Positions 48,113 through 59,288 of a stretch of DNA of 64,000 nucleotides are shown piece after piece. The notes under the pieces are model-generated. The model searched no databases. It saw only the letters and a program-made list of their open reading frames with translations, and was not told the DNA's origin. The stretch covers positions 110,109,088 through 110,173,087 of the forward strand of contig CM065300.1 of assembly GCA_032871835.1 (NCBI GenBank), read 5' to 3'. How positions within the stretch are numbered: position 1 is the first letter of the stretch; the number at the start of each line of letters is the position of its first letter. The translations under genes and the position numbers were made by a program. The DNA comes from Dipteronia dyeriana. Lineage: Eukaryota; Streptophyta; Magnoliopsida; Sapindales; Sapindaceae.

Positions 48113-49620
48113 ATCATTTATTGATTGTGATTGGGTTGTGTCTATTGGAGCTTAAATTTAGATAGCCCGCCAAGATCCCCAATCCACACGAACTTGCATG
48201 GGTCAGTTGATATATTCTACTGGACCAATTTAGGGGTCCATCTAGAATTGTATTAAGGCATGTGAACTTGTTTCATTTTGTAAGAATAAGTCTAGTTCAG
48301 ATGTGGACTTTTTATTAAGGTCCAATGGATTTAATAAAATAAGAAAAATAATATATGGCCTTTTATTTTAGGTATGGGCGGAAAAGGCTATGGTGAATAG
48401 CTTATATATTTTATTTTTATTTTATTATTTAATTAAATAGAAATTAATTAATTTGTTGATTAAGTAATTATTTGATTAAAAGTCAAAATCTTTTTCCTAA
48501 TAGGAGATGGTCTCCTAAAACTATACTATTGTTGGTAGTATAGTTATTGTTAAAGACTATATTTGATAAGTAGATAAATAAAAGGAATTATTTATCTAAT
48601 CAAATTAGGAAGTCTTTAATATGGTTACAAACACATTATTGAGTTGGATTAGGAGTCTTGGTCTAGGAAAGAATTCTTTTTAGAAAAGGATTCTTGGTCA
48701 CCAAGTAAAACTACTTAGTGGTAGAATTCTTATTTGAAAAGGATTCATAACCACCAAGCTAATCTACCCAAGGACATGATTCTTGTCCATCAAGTAATCC
48801 TTCTTAGGAAAGATTGAAATCTCCTAATCTATAACAAAGACATGAAATTCGGTTATCACATATGCAATATGGGATAGGATAGATTTCTTTTAGATAAGGA
48901 TTCTAACTACCAAATAAATCCACCTAAGGAAAAGATTCTTGCCAACCAAGTGAATCCTTCGCAGGAAAGGATTTATGATCCTATATATATGTGTAAGAGA
49001 ATTTCGGTCATGACTAAGAGATATTTGGAGGTGAATTCTGCCAAGCTCTATATTTCTTAGTGAAGAATTCGGCCATCATAGGAATTTTGAGGGAGAAAAA
49101 TCTGATTTTACTTTAGACAAAATTCAATCATCTCTAATCAATAGTGTGTGAATTCGGCCAAGTAAAGAAAAAAGGGAAATGTTTTTGTATTCGATAGTAT
49201 ACTAATATCCTTTACATCAAAAGGGTTTTCTGTACAACATCGAATCAAGGTTCAAGCGAGTTTCAATCAAATTGATTGATAATTCACAAGTGACTGGACG
49301 TTCTTGGATTTTTCTCTTGGAGGATATTTGTAACTAACAAATAAAAGAGTTTTGCTTTGTCTCCATCCTCAGGAATATAATTTAAAGAAAGGGAGCCCAC
49401 ACTCCTAGGTGATTCACGTTCGTGATTGGATTGGAAGATCTTGCAGAATCAATTCGGCGCTTGTTCAATCGTCACGCGAAAAATGTACGATACTTTTATA
49501 TACATTAATTAATCTATGGTTAAGGTTCTCGTTGCATAAAAGGGATTTTTTTTATACGGAAACCCTAATTTTGTTTTTTTATCACGCTTTTGTTGCGTAT
49601 TGAACCCATTTTTCCCTACA
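48107..49620 (+). mobile_element. R2 3' LTR, first ~960 bases deleted
   Basis: The polypurine tract and the first part of the LTR are missing: coding sequence ending ...GCAAGTG joins LTR sequence starting AAGTGAATCATT, which lies 959 bases into the R1 LTR (17381). AAGTG (48107-48111) is common to both sides. The remainder ends CCCTACA at 49620. Confidence 0.88.
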
Positions 49621-49622
49621 AT

Positions 49623-51632
49623 ATGTTAGTTAATTCCATTCATTTGGAAGCAAATGCTATATTCTAAATGACCGTGTTCAACTTGGCAAGTTTGATGCTA
49701 AGAGTGATGAGGGGATTTTCATTGGCTATGCCTTAAATAGTAAGGCATATAGAGTTTTTAATTTGAAGACATGAAGAGTAATGGAATCATCTAATGTGGT
49801 CATAGATGATTGTAGGCATAATATTAGTAACCATGATATGGAGATTAGTGTGGTTGATGATTCTACCTTGGTGAATATTGATGAGATTTCTATTGATGAA
49901 AAACCAAATCTTGAAAAAGAGGTCACTCAATCTCTTGATAGAAATCCTACTTTGAACTCTAAGGAACCCGCCCCTTGGGTTAAGTGTCTCCACAGCAAGA
50001 GTGACATTCTTGGAAATGTGATTGAGGGTGTGAGGACTAGACATCAATTAGCAAATCAAATTAGTTATACTTGCTACACCTCTTAATCTTGGAAATGTTA
50101 TTGAGGGTGTGAGGACTACACATCAATTAGCAAATCAAATTAGTTATACTTGCTGCACCTCTCAAATTGAACCCAAAAAGTTTGATGAAGCTTTAAGTGA
50201 TGAATTTTGGGTTCTTGCTATGCAAGAAGAGCTAAATCAATTTGAAAGGAATGAGGTTTGGACTCTAGTTGTTAGGCCTAAGAACACTAATGTGATAGGA
50301 ACCAAGTGGGTCAATAGGAACAAATCTGATGAGGATGGCAACATTGTACGGAACAAAGCTAGACTTGTTGCACAAGGATACTCTCAAATTGAGGGTATCG
50401 ACTTTGAGGAGACTTTTGTTCCCGTTGCCCGATTAGAGTCCATTAGGCTTCTCTTATCCATTTCTTGTGTGCACAAGTTTAAATTACATCAAATGGATGT
50501 TAATAGTGCTTTCCTCAATGGCTTCTTGCAAGAGGAAGTGTTTGTTGAGCAACCTAAGGGTTTTGTGGATCCACACCATCCCAATCATGTTTATCGCCTC
50601 AAGAAGGCGCTATATGAGTTGAAACAAGCACCGAGGGCTTGGTATGAGCACCTCACTCTTTATCTTATTGACAATGGCTATTCTAGAGGTAGTGTTGACA
50701 AGACCTTATTCATCAAGTTCACTAAAGATGAGCTATTCATAGCTCAAATTTATGTTGATGACATCATTTTTGGTTCCACTAACAACTTGAAAGTTCAACA
50801 ATTTGTTAATGTCATGACTCATGAGTTTGAAATGAGCATGGTTGGTGAACTCAATTACTTCCTAGGCTTGCAAATCAAGCAAATGCATGATGAGATCTTC
50901 ATATCTCAAGCTAAGTATGCCAAGAACCTAGTGAAGAAGTTTGGCCTTGAAAATGCCAAGCATTGTGACACACCAATGAGTACCACTTTGAAACTTAGCA
51001 AGGATACTAGTGGAAAAAGTGTGGATCAAAGTCTATATCGTGGCATGATAGGGAGATTGCTATACTTGACTGCTAGTAAGCCCGATATAGCTTTTAGTGT
51101 TGGTGTATGTGCTAGGTATCAAGCCAATCCCAAGGAATCCCATCTATTCTCTATGAAGAGAATCATTCGATATGTGAATGGGACATCCAACTATGGGATA
51201 TGGTACTCCTTTGACACTAATGCTAGTTTAGTTGGCTTTAGTGATACAGATTGGGCAGGTAATTGTGATGATAGGAATAGTACATCGGGCGGTTACTTCT
51301 TCCTAGGGAACAATCTTGTGTCATGGTTTTGCAAGAAGCAAAACTCCATATCATTATCCACAACTGAGGCCGAGTATATAGCCGCTGGGAGTGATTGCAC
51401 AAAACTTCTTTGGATGAAGCAAATGCTTGTAGATTATGGCTTTGAGCAAGGTACTCTAACCCTATATTGTGATAACATGAGTGCCATCAATATTTCAAAA
51501 AATCATGTCCAACATTCTAGAACTAAGCATATTGACATTAGACATCATTTCATTAAGGAGCTAGTTGAGAGCAAATGCACTGCACTTGATGTGTTTTGGT
51601 GGTTGACCCCATATTGGGAGCTCAAGCAATGA
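49623..51632 (+). pseudogene. Element A pol, integrase C-terminus to RT/RNase H
   Basis: It starts with the integrase tail (KFDAKSDEGIFIGYA near 49690) and continues into reverse transcriptase and RNase H. 50109-51632 is one open frame of 507 codons. It contains the RT block WALVAQGYS-like ([12 protein letters not shown]), [21 protein letters not shown] near 50753, and RNase H with [15 protein letters not shown] and YCDNMSAI. A 79-base tandem duplication at 50009-50166 shifts the frame between 49781-50086 and this open part. The RT/RNase H part itself appears intact; the element as a whole is dead. Confidence 0.88.
50009..50166 (+). repeat. 79-bp tandem duplication in element A pol
   Basis: Two near-identical units (50009-50087 and 50088-50166), each starting CTTGGAAATGT, differ at only a few bases. 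Because 79 is not a multiple of three, the duplication moves the reading frame by one, which is exactly the frame difference seen across it. Confidence 0.9.
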
Positions 51633-52822
51633 GAGCGAACATGCATTCTAATAAGCAAATAATTGTTCAATTTTATGCTCTTTAATTAAGTGCTTGAGTA
51701 TCTTGGATGCATATATTATTATGTCTTTTTATTCAATAAGTGTGTTTTTTCCTTATTTGAAATGCATGTCTCATTTGTGTTCAAACATGTATTTTTGGAC
51801 TAGAAAATTTGATTTGGAAGTACATTTGATTGACCCAAAGTTTATCTCCATGTTTATGAAAACTTGATCTTGACATGCTTAAAGTGTTATGCATGATGAA
51901 TTTATTGAATGCTTACAAAATTGTTGCAAATATATGTGCAAGTGACTTTTGAGACTTCATTCAATAAGGATATCGTATCCATTTCAAGGATTTTCACATT
52001 CCTATAGTCTCTCTCTCTTTACTTATTGAACAAGGCTACTATCATACAGGAATCTTGCCCGGAAAAATATAATAAGGCGCAATAGTCGCTCATGTCTTGT
52101 TCAACTTGTAAAGTTTGATAGTTGCTCTTATTTTTTTTTGTTAAACTATATCTTGTTTTCCATTGACAATTTGGTGCAAATTGGTTTGACTTCTCTTGGA
52201 ACCTCATGTGCTATCTTTCCTTTACTAAATACCATGATTTTGGAAGTTGATGTTGCATGTATTTCATTCAAGGCAATCTTTCGCACATGTTCCAATCAAT
52301 AAACTTCCATGTATTTCTCTTTCTCTTAATTAACCTGTATAAAGTTGTTGTATATGATTATGCATTTACATTGCGAATATCTCTCTTTACTAAAGAGTCC
52401 CGGTTAGGGAATACTCCTTTGCCTATCTTGTGACAAAAAGGGGAAGTAGTTTGATTTAGGGGGAGTTGATATTGGCATGATGTTTTAAGGGGAGATTGAC
52501 CTATTGAGAGTGAGTGGATCTATTTAGGTGGAGCATTTGCTATGTGCATTGTTGATTGCATGTTACTTGTTTCTAATTCATGCAAATTGCGGTTGTTTTT
52601 TATTTATCTTGATCCCTCTCATACATTTGTCTTGGAAAGTGTAGTTCTTTGTTTTGTAGGGATGATCATTCTGCAAGAGATGAAAGATTTGAAGATTTAG
52701 CTTCACGTATCTCTTGTAATATATAACGTTTTTCTTGTTGTCCACTTGTTGTTTCTTGTTATTTGTTGTGAGGATACTTTATGAGTGAGTGGTTTTGTCA
52801 CGAAATAGCCAAAGATGGAGAT
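51633..52822 (+). other. Element A 3' untranslated region with multiple purine tracts
   Basis: About 1.2 kb with no preserved gene, and no env-like frame. Purine tracts occur at 52435-52446 (AAAAAGGGGAAG), 52458-52465 (AGGGGGAG), 52487-52494 (AAGGGGAG) and directly before the LTR (AAAGATGGAGAT, 52811-52822). Repeated polypurine tracts in this region are a known feature of sireviruses. Confidence 0.75.
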
Positions 52823-54357
52823 TGTCAGTTCCTTGGTTTTTGATTGGCTCATTTCATTGACAACCATATTTTGGGATAAATATGTAAGGGTAGTTTAGGT
52901 CATCATTGCTCAAGTCCTCTTTCAAGAATCAAAGGTAAAATCACTTGCTTAACTTCATTGAAGAGATTTAGTGCACACACTCACTCTCATGCATGTTTTT
53001 GATCACTTTGCATTTGTGCTTAATTGTCTTGATTGTGTACCTAATGTTGTTATCTCTTGCTTGTTTGAATTGATAACATCTTGTGATTAAAATGTCATGT
53101 CATGTTAGGCATTAGGATGCATTCACTTCACCTCGTTTCTCTTGCATGAATTTGTGTGTGTGAAGGTGGTGAGCAGTGCGCTACTCGAGCAGCGCCCTCA
53201 CCAGCACCAACACCTGTGTTGCTTTCCAGTGGTGTGTCGCTGGTGGTGCGCTGGTCGTCATGCGCACCAACACCAGCTCAGCTTTCCAGTGGTTTGTTGC
53301 TGGTGGTGCGCTAGTAGTCATGCGCACCTTACCAGAGCACCTTGTCCAGTGTTTTGTCGCTGGTCGTGCGCTACTCGACCAGCACACAGACACCAACGCA
53401 CATTTCGTCTTTTGGTCAGTTTTTGCCAAAACGATGTAGCTTCATTTTAGGCTTCATATAAATATACCATCTTCTTCCCAACTCATTTTTGAGCTTCCTA
53501 ACCTTTTTCTGAGAGAGAGATAAGGTTCTTTAGTGAGAGAAGCTAAAAGAAGCCATTTTTACTCAACCATCCTTAAAATCCAAATCATCAAGCATCTTTC
53601 AAGCATGAGTTTCTTGTGTGTTCATGACTAGGTATACTCTACATGTTCTAAACTTTATGTTTTCATTACTAAGACATGTATACCTAGGGTTTTAGTCTTT
53701 ATTGCATATTAATTGCTTGCTTGTATGTTTAATTGCTTTTATGACATGCTTGAATATTGATTGTTGGTTGAGATGCATTAATTTGTGATAGCTAGCATTT
53801 AGGACGATTTACTCTTCTAGCTAATTCTTCTTGCCTTGGCATTTAGAACATTGATATCTAGGATTTGCTTTAATTGTCATTATTAATCCTAGATAAGCAT
53901 GAATGTCTTGACCTAGCATTTTTGCATATTGAATATTCTTGCATATTCACTTAGGTTGCCATTATCTTTTCATTGTTGATTTAGCTTGTGGCTAAGTGGT
54001 TAGTGTACAAGGCTAGTGATCCAAAATCACTATTAAGGCCTGTTGGGTAGAGTGAAAGGGTTAGTAACTAGAGGGTTAGACGGGAGGTCAACCTAGGTTG
54101 TAAACTTTTACTCAATAGTGGATTTTAAGGATCAAGGGTGGCGCTCTAAACAGCAAGTGGTTTTTTCCATTTAGAGGGTTTCCACCTATATATTGCATGT
54201 TGTTATTGTTTTATGTTTGTTGTCTTCTATTTGAACATTTAAGTAGAATGTGGTAGAATTGTTAATATTGATTAATTCGCAAAATTGGTAATCTATCGAA
54301 TTAAAACATATTCACCCCCCCTCTAGGTTATAGACACACACTTTCTAGGGAATTTCA
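52823..54357 (+). mobile_element. 3' LTR of element A
   Basis: 1535 bases, TGTCAGTTCC to GGGAATTTCA, preceded by the polypurine tract. The TATA-like CATATAAATATA is near 53455, and the repeated TTCCAGTGGT modules lie at about 53220-53370. It is followed by CTAGG (54358-54362), the same duplication that flanks the other LTR-A, and then by the LTR-B tail. Confidence 0.9.
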
Positions 54358-54628
54358 CTAGGTTGTAAACTTTCATTCAAATGGTGGATTTTATGGACCG
54401 TATGTGGCTAGAAGGATAGCCCGTGAGTTTTGCCCAGTGGATGGTTTCTCACGTAAACCATATCACGTGTTTTTATTATTTTATGCATATTTATGTTGAA
54501 TTGAATGCTTGATAATACGAGGTAGATTTATTAACATTGATTAATTCGTAAAGTTGGAAAAAAATTGAATTAAAATCCTATTCACCCACCCAATAGGCAT
54601 TTATAAATACACATTTTAGGGAATTTCA
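54358..54628 (+). mobile_element. LTR-B tail, second + copy
   Basis: Near-identical to 34149-34418, ending GGGAATTTCA and followed by a primer site. No left half of LTR-B stands upstream of the LTR-A here; element A is there instead. It is part of the duplicated block described in the findings. Confidence 0.85.
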
Positions 54629-54630
54629 AT

Positions 54631-54642
54631 TGGTATCAGAGC
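54631..54642 (+). promoter_or_regulatory. Primer-binding site of B copy 2
   Basis: TGGTATCAGAGC, identical in context to 34421-34432. Confidence 0.88.
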
Positions 54643-54762
54643 TGGTGCCTAAACATACTTAGGTGATTCGTGTTTTGTGTGTGTCTTGCTCTTTACTTTT
54701 GTTTAATTGCATTTTTATTATTGCAATACATTTGCATCTCATTCATTTATAACCCAAACACT

Positions 54763-56546
54763 ATGAGTGAAATAGGGATTAGTAAAGAGGGAGCATCAAG
54801 TATAAGACCACATTTGCTTAAAGGTGATAATTATACCTCATTAAAAGGCAAGATGTAGTCTTATATTTGTCAAATAGATGACCGTGCATGGAATGCAATT
54901 GAAAATGGTTACACTGTTTCAAAAATGAACAATGATGATGGAGATGAAGTCCTCGAGCCTAAGTCTTAATAGAGCACACAAGAATTTGAAACTTCCAAGT
55001 GGAACCACAAGGCAATGCATGCCATCTTGTGTGCCATAGCTGATAACCAGTACAAGTTGATTCAAACAACAAGGAATGCCAAGAAGGCATAAGAGATCCT
55101 AGAGACGACTTATGAAGGAACCGAAGTAGTCATGAACTCCAAGCTTCAAGTCCTTCAGATAAAATTTGAGACTATTAGGATGGAGGATCATGAATGCTTC
55201 TACGACTTTCAAGTGAAATTGATGAACACGATCAATCAATGCCATCAACTTGCTGACCCCTATTCGGATATAAGAATCAAGTAAAAGATCATGAGGTCAC
55301 TTCCTAAGAGATTTGAGTCCAAGGTGATGGCATTTGAAAAAAAATAGTGATTACAAGACAATAAAATCGAGTGAAGTGATTGGAAGGCTTCTTACCGATG
55401 AGTCTAGGTGGATTTCTACACCTATATCTCCCAAGAAGCAAAAGAGCATAATCTTGATGACCTCTAAAGTAGAGAATGATGAGGATGAAGAAATGGCTCT
55501 AATGGTGAAGAGCTTCAAGAAATTTTTTAAGTTACAAAAGAAAGACTATAGCTCAAAGGGAAATGACTTCAAGAAGAAGACCCACTTCAAGAAGATTGAG
55601 CCAAGTCAAGAGAATCATTCATTGCTTTGAATGTGGAGGATTCGGGCACATCTCCACGAATTGTGTCAACTTGTAGGACAAAAGAAAATGAAAGGCGATA
55701 GCCACCTCATGGAGCGATAGTGAGAGTGAAAAAGATTCATCAAGTGGTAAAGAGTTTGCACTTAACTTCGTGGCTTTTGGAGAGCCTCTCATATGGAAGA
55801 TGTAGAAAAAGGCAACAAGGCCTTAAGTTGTGACTCTAAAGGAGAAGTTAAAGATAGTGTAACTAGAAATAATTTTTATGAAGCTACCACTAGGGAAAGT
55901 GATGAGAGCATCTCATCCTCAAGTGATGAAGATGTGGAGATATGAATAGAAGATGACTCAAGTAGTGAGAATTCTTCTTCACTCTCCAACAAAAAGATTG
56001 GTAGAAGTATGGACCTTGAAGAATTCATCAAGTACTTTGAAAACTCTAGGTTGAAGAAAAAAAAGATTCAAAAGTAAAAAATGGAGAATCTCAAATTGAC
56101 TTCCAAGGTAACTCACTTGAATGATGAAATGAAGAGGTTTAAAGGAAGTGAGGAAAAGATAAAGAAAGTTCTTGAAGAAGCTAATGAGTAACTTGCCAAA
56201 ATGACATACAGATTTGAAAAAACTTGACCATATGTTGAGCATGGAAAAGAAGTCAAGTGGCAAGATGGGCCTTGGATATGTTGATGACAAGGAAACCCCT
56301 TATTTGGACAAAATGGGGTTTGTCAAAGGGGATGACATGAAGGAAGTTTCACATCCACAACATCCAAGGAGGAAGATTAAACTTGGAGAGTCATCCAAGA
56401 GTGGTTGATTGAATATGCCAATGAAGAATAGAGCTCAACCACAACAACAGAGAGCTCCATCTCCAAGCTTCTCACAAGCAAGCTTTCTCAACCTAAATAC
56501 CTTCAAGCCAAGAAGCAATTCATGAAAGTTCAACAAATGAGAAATA
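54763..56546 (+). pseudogene. SIRE-type gag (family B, copy 2)
   Basis: Gag from MSEIGIS at 54763 through the core, knuckle (near 55630), acidic Ser-rich stretch and coiled-coil (about 56020-56240). It is broken by many stops, among them TAA at 55282-55284 and TAG after the knuckle that copy 1 shares. It is longer than copy 1, because copy 1 is cut at the equivalent of about 55890. It ends where LTR-D begins at 56547. Confidence 0.82.
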
Positions 56547-56616
56547 TGTTAGGTTTTTGGTTTATGTTAGCATTAATTCCATATCAAAATAATGTTTCAC
56601 TTGTATTGATTTAGTT
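56547..56616 (+). mobile_element. LTR-D, first 70 bases
   Basis: TGTTAGGTTTTTGG start of an LTR-D in + orientation inside gag-B, at the same gag position as the inverted LTR-D ending at 22854. It is interrupted by LTR-E and continues at 59289. Confidence 0.82.
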
Positions 56617-59288
56617 TGAAAATAATATGTACAAGGTTATACTAAACAACCTAGAGGGGGGGTGAATAGGTTGTCTCTCACTTTTGACAAATCTTGGAGA
56701 CTAGTGACAAAACCTTGATAAACATACAAATTAACATTCAACGTGATTGTTATGAGAAAAAATATATTCTTGTATGCTCAAATCTCCACTCCTAGTCTAC
56801 AAAACATACAACAAGAATCAATGTATCTTATGAACAAATATATTCAATGTAGACAAAATTCCATAAGTTGTACTTAGAGTATTACAATGTGGTACTTTAC
56901 AACTTGAATGGAATATCACAAGATACAAAGTTATCTAACATACACAAACAATAGTGTGTAAGGAAGTCAACTTACATATAAAGTTCTATCCACAATATTC
57001 AAATAACAATTACCAATATAAGAGAGATAGGGATAGAGAAAAGTTAACACAAGATATAACGTGGTAAACCTCCAAAGAGGAAACATCCATGGGTTAGCAA
57101 CCACCGGCAAACAAAATCCACTAGTAGATTAGAAAAGTACAATCTCTCAAGTGACCCCTTCACCTAGAAACTACCCTCCTATCCTACTCATGAAGATGTC
57201 GCCCTCTTGCTCAACAATCTGAGGCCTCACACCTCTTGTCAAGACTTTCTCGCTCACCCTTCTAGATCCTCACGACCCTAGGCAAGACTTCTTGCTCAAC
57301 TATCCGAGTCCTCCCGACTTTAGTCAAGACTTTCTTGCTCACCCTTCCGGATCCATACGATCCTAGGCAAGACTTCCTTGCTTGACAATACAAGGTCTCA
57401 CAACAACATAGGTCTCACACCTATTATCAAGACTTCCTTCTCATAAGGCATCTAGGTGATCATGAATACAAAACGCAAACAAGCACGCAACATAGAATGT
57501 TATGATCAACACATTCTATAGAAAATACTAGACATGAGCAAAAATGCACAAAATCACACAAAATCAAATGTAGTCTAGTCAATCATGCATGTTTAATTCA
57601 TCTAGATCATGTAAGATATGTTCAACATTAATTACAACCTAGATACATGCATAGATCTAAAACTTGAATCATAAGATATGTTCAATTAATCACATAATCA
57701 AGTTTAAATCATATATACCAAAAACATACTAAAATCATATGACAAAGTCATTTAGATTTAAGCTAAAGTTCTAGAGCATATTCCTATACATAGATTCAAC
57801 AAAACACATGAATAGCTCAAAAGAACATAAACACATGTATCAATGTGAGAATTCGGCCAAGAGAGCCCAATACATGTTAGGAACTATTTTTCACAAAATC
57901 AATCAATCAAAGATCATCAAATAATACTAGATAAGATGCTAGCACAATACAACTCACAATCATGTGAAAACATAGGTTTGATTGAAACCTAACTCATAAT
58001 CAAGTTTCTAATTAAGCACAACTAGCATTTAATTGAAGATCTATCACTTATCAACATATTTTCAAGTCAAATACACACAAGTAGGAAGAAGGCCCAAGGT
58101 ATTTGAACATTAGAATCAAGGAAATCAAAAGATAAACAAATACCTTGACAATTTCGAGTACAGTCAAGAAAATGGTGTGATCCATAAGAAAAACTTGAAA
58201 AAATGACTTCAAGGTTGCATGGAGATGATAGAGGACTTCAATAACCTCTCCAACTTGAATCACTCAGATCGGATAAGAAATGAGAGAGATATGGTGATTC
58301 AAAGTTGAGAGAAAAAAACCTAGAAATTTTCTGCACTACATTTTCTTCTTCCTTGGATTCAAATGAGAGAGAGAAGAGATATATAAAGGAGAGGAAATGA
58401 AAGAGCATGATAACCCTTTTGAGAATGCTTCCCCGAGATGGTGCATGGGCATCTCGGGGCAGCAAGGAGTTGTGGCCGAGATGGCTACGTGCCATCTCGA
58501 GCATGCACCATTTGATGGCCTTTGGCCATGGTGCACCTTCCTTGCACTCCTCTCGCGTTCTTCGACCGTTCTCCGGCCTCCAAACTCGGAATTTAAATCT
58601 GTTTGCGGATTACAAACCATAACTCTCTCATGGACATGGACATGGACATATAAGATACTCAGCCTATAAAATATGAATTCGACTCAATATACAAAGACAA
58701 AGACAATGTACGCAACATGACTGGAAAATATCATAACTTTTGACTCGGAACTTGAAATCAATAGTATGAGTAACCAAAATGACCAGAACTCAATCAAGAA
58801 TGTTTTAAGACTAAAATCAAGTTCAATATTCATGTTATACAAGCATATACACATACAAACACAATCCACACAAGAATGCAAACTACATAGAGATAGTCTA
58901 CAATCATGCATTTTCTAAAACATGTTATTTTCATACCAATGCATGAGCATTCATCTTCAAGTATGTGAATGTGTTATATATGGTGCACAACGATGCATGA
59001 ACACATATGAATGAATTGTATGTGTGTGCTTATAATGGTGCACAACGATGCAGGGACACATATGTATGAATTTTGTGTGTGTGCCTAAGCCTTGAAAGAT
59101 AAAAGAAAGGTCTTAATATACCTTTGTAGAATCATGAAGCACTTTTCCCTTTGAAGACTTGAACTTGCTTGAATAGTTGTCATTTCTTCTTTGAAGCTTG
59201 AATCATCATGAATCCTAGACAACTAAACAATACAAAGGAAATGTTGTTTTGATATAGAATAATGCCAACATAACTCACAAACCTAACA
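56617..59288 (-). mobile_element. Solo LTR-E inserted in LTR-D
   Basis: A 2672-base minus-strand LTR flanked by the perfect duplication TAGTT (56612-56616 and 59289-59293). The repeat array of the 42-bp type lies at about 57200-57435, the paired palindrome at 58435-58500 and a TATA-like box at about 58376-58390. No internal region, hence a solo LTR. Confidence 0.88.
58435..58500 (-). promoter_or_regulatory. Paired palindrome upstream of LTR TATA box (LTR-E)
   Basis: Two GAGATGG...CATCTCG arms about 45 bases upstream, in the LTR's direction, of CCTTTATATATCTC (about 58376-58389). Confidence 0.6.

Larger units (their letters stand above)
40829..49620 (+). mobile_element. Ty1/copia retrotransposon R2, inserted in element A integrase
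   Basis: 8.8-kb second copy of the R family: 5' LTR, primer site, leader, gag-pol and a shortened 3' LTR. ATGTTAGT occurs immediately left (40821-40828) and again at 49623-49630. Two extra bases (AT) stand between the right LTR end and the repeat, so the target duplication is irregular. It is younger than element A. Confidence 0.92.
37889..54357 (+). mobile_element. SIRE-type Ty1/copia element A, lacking its 5' end
   Basis: Gag (from mid-protein), protease, integrase, RT/RNase H, a 1.2-kb 3' untranslated region with several purine tracts, and a complete 3' LTR. The 5' LTR, primer site and Gag start are missing because the left side is joined to gag-B at about 37888. Copia R2 is inserted in the integrase region. 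Assigned to the SIRE/Maximus group from the Gag coiled-coil, the integrase C-terminal motifs (YELWKGRKPNV) and the repeated AGGGGGAG-type tracts. Confidence 0.85.

Noticed and set aside
50109..51632. 507-codon frame as a possible host gene
   Set aside because: It holds the full set of copia RT and RNase H motifs and sits between integrase and a 3' LTR of the same element.
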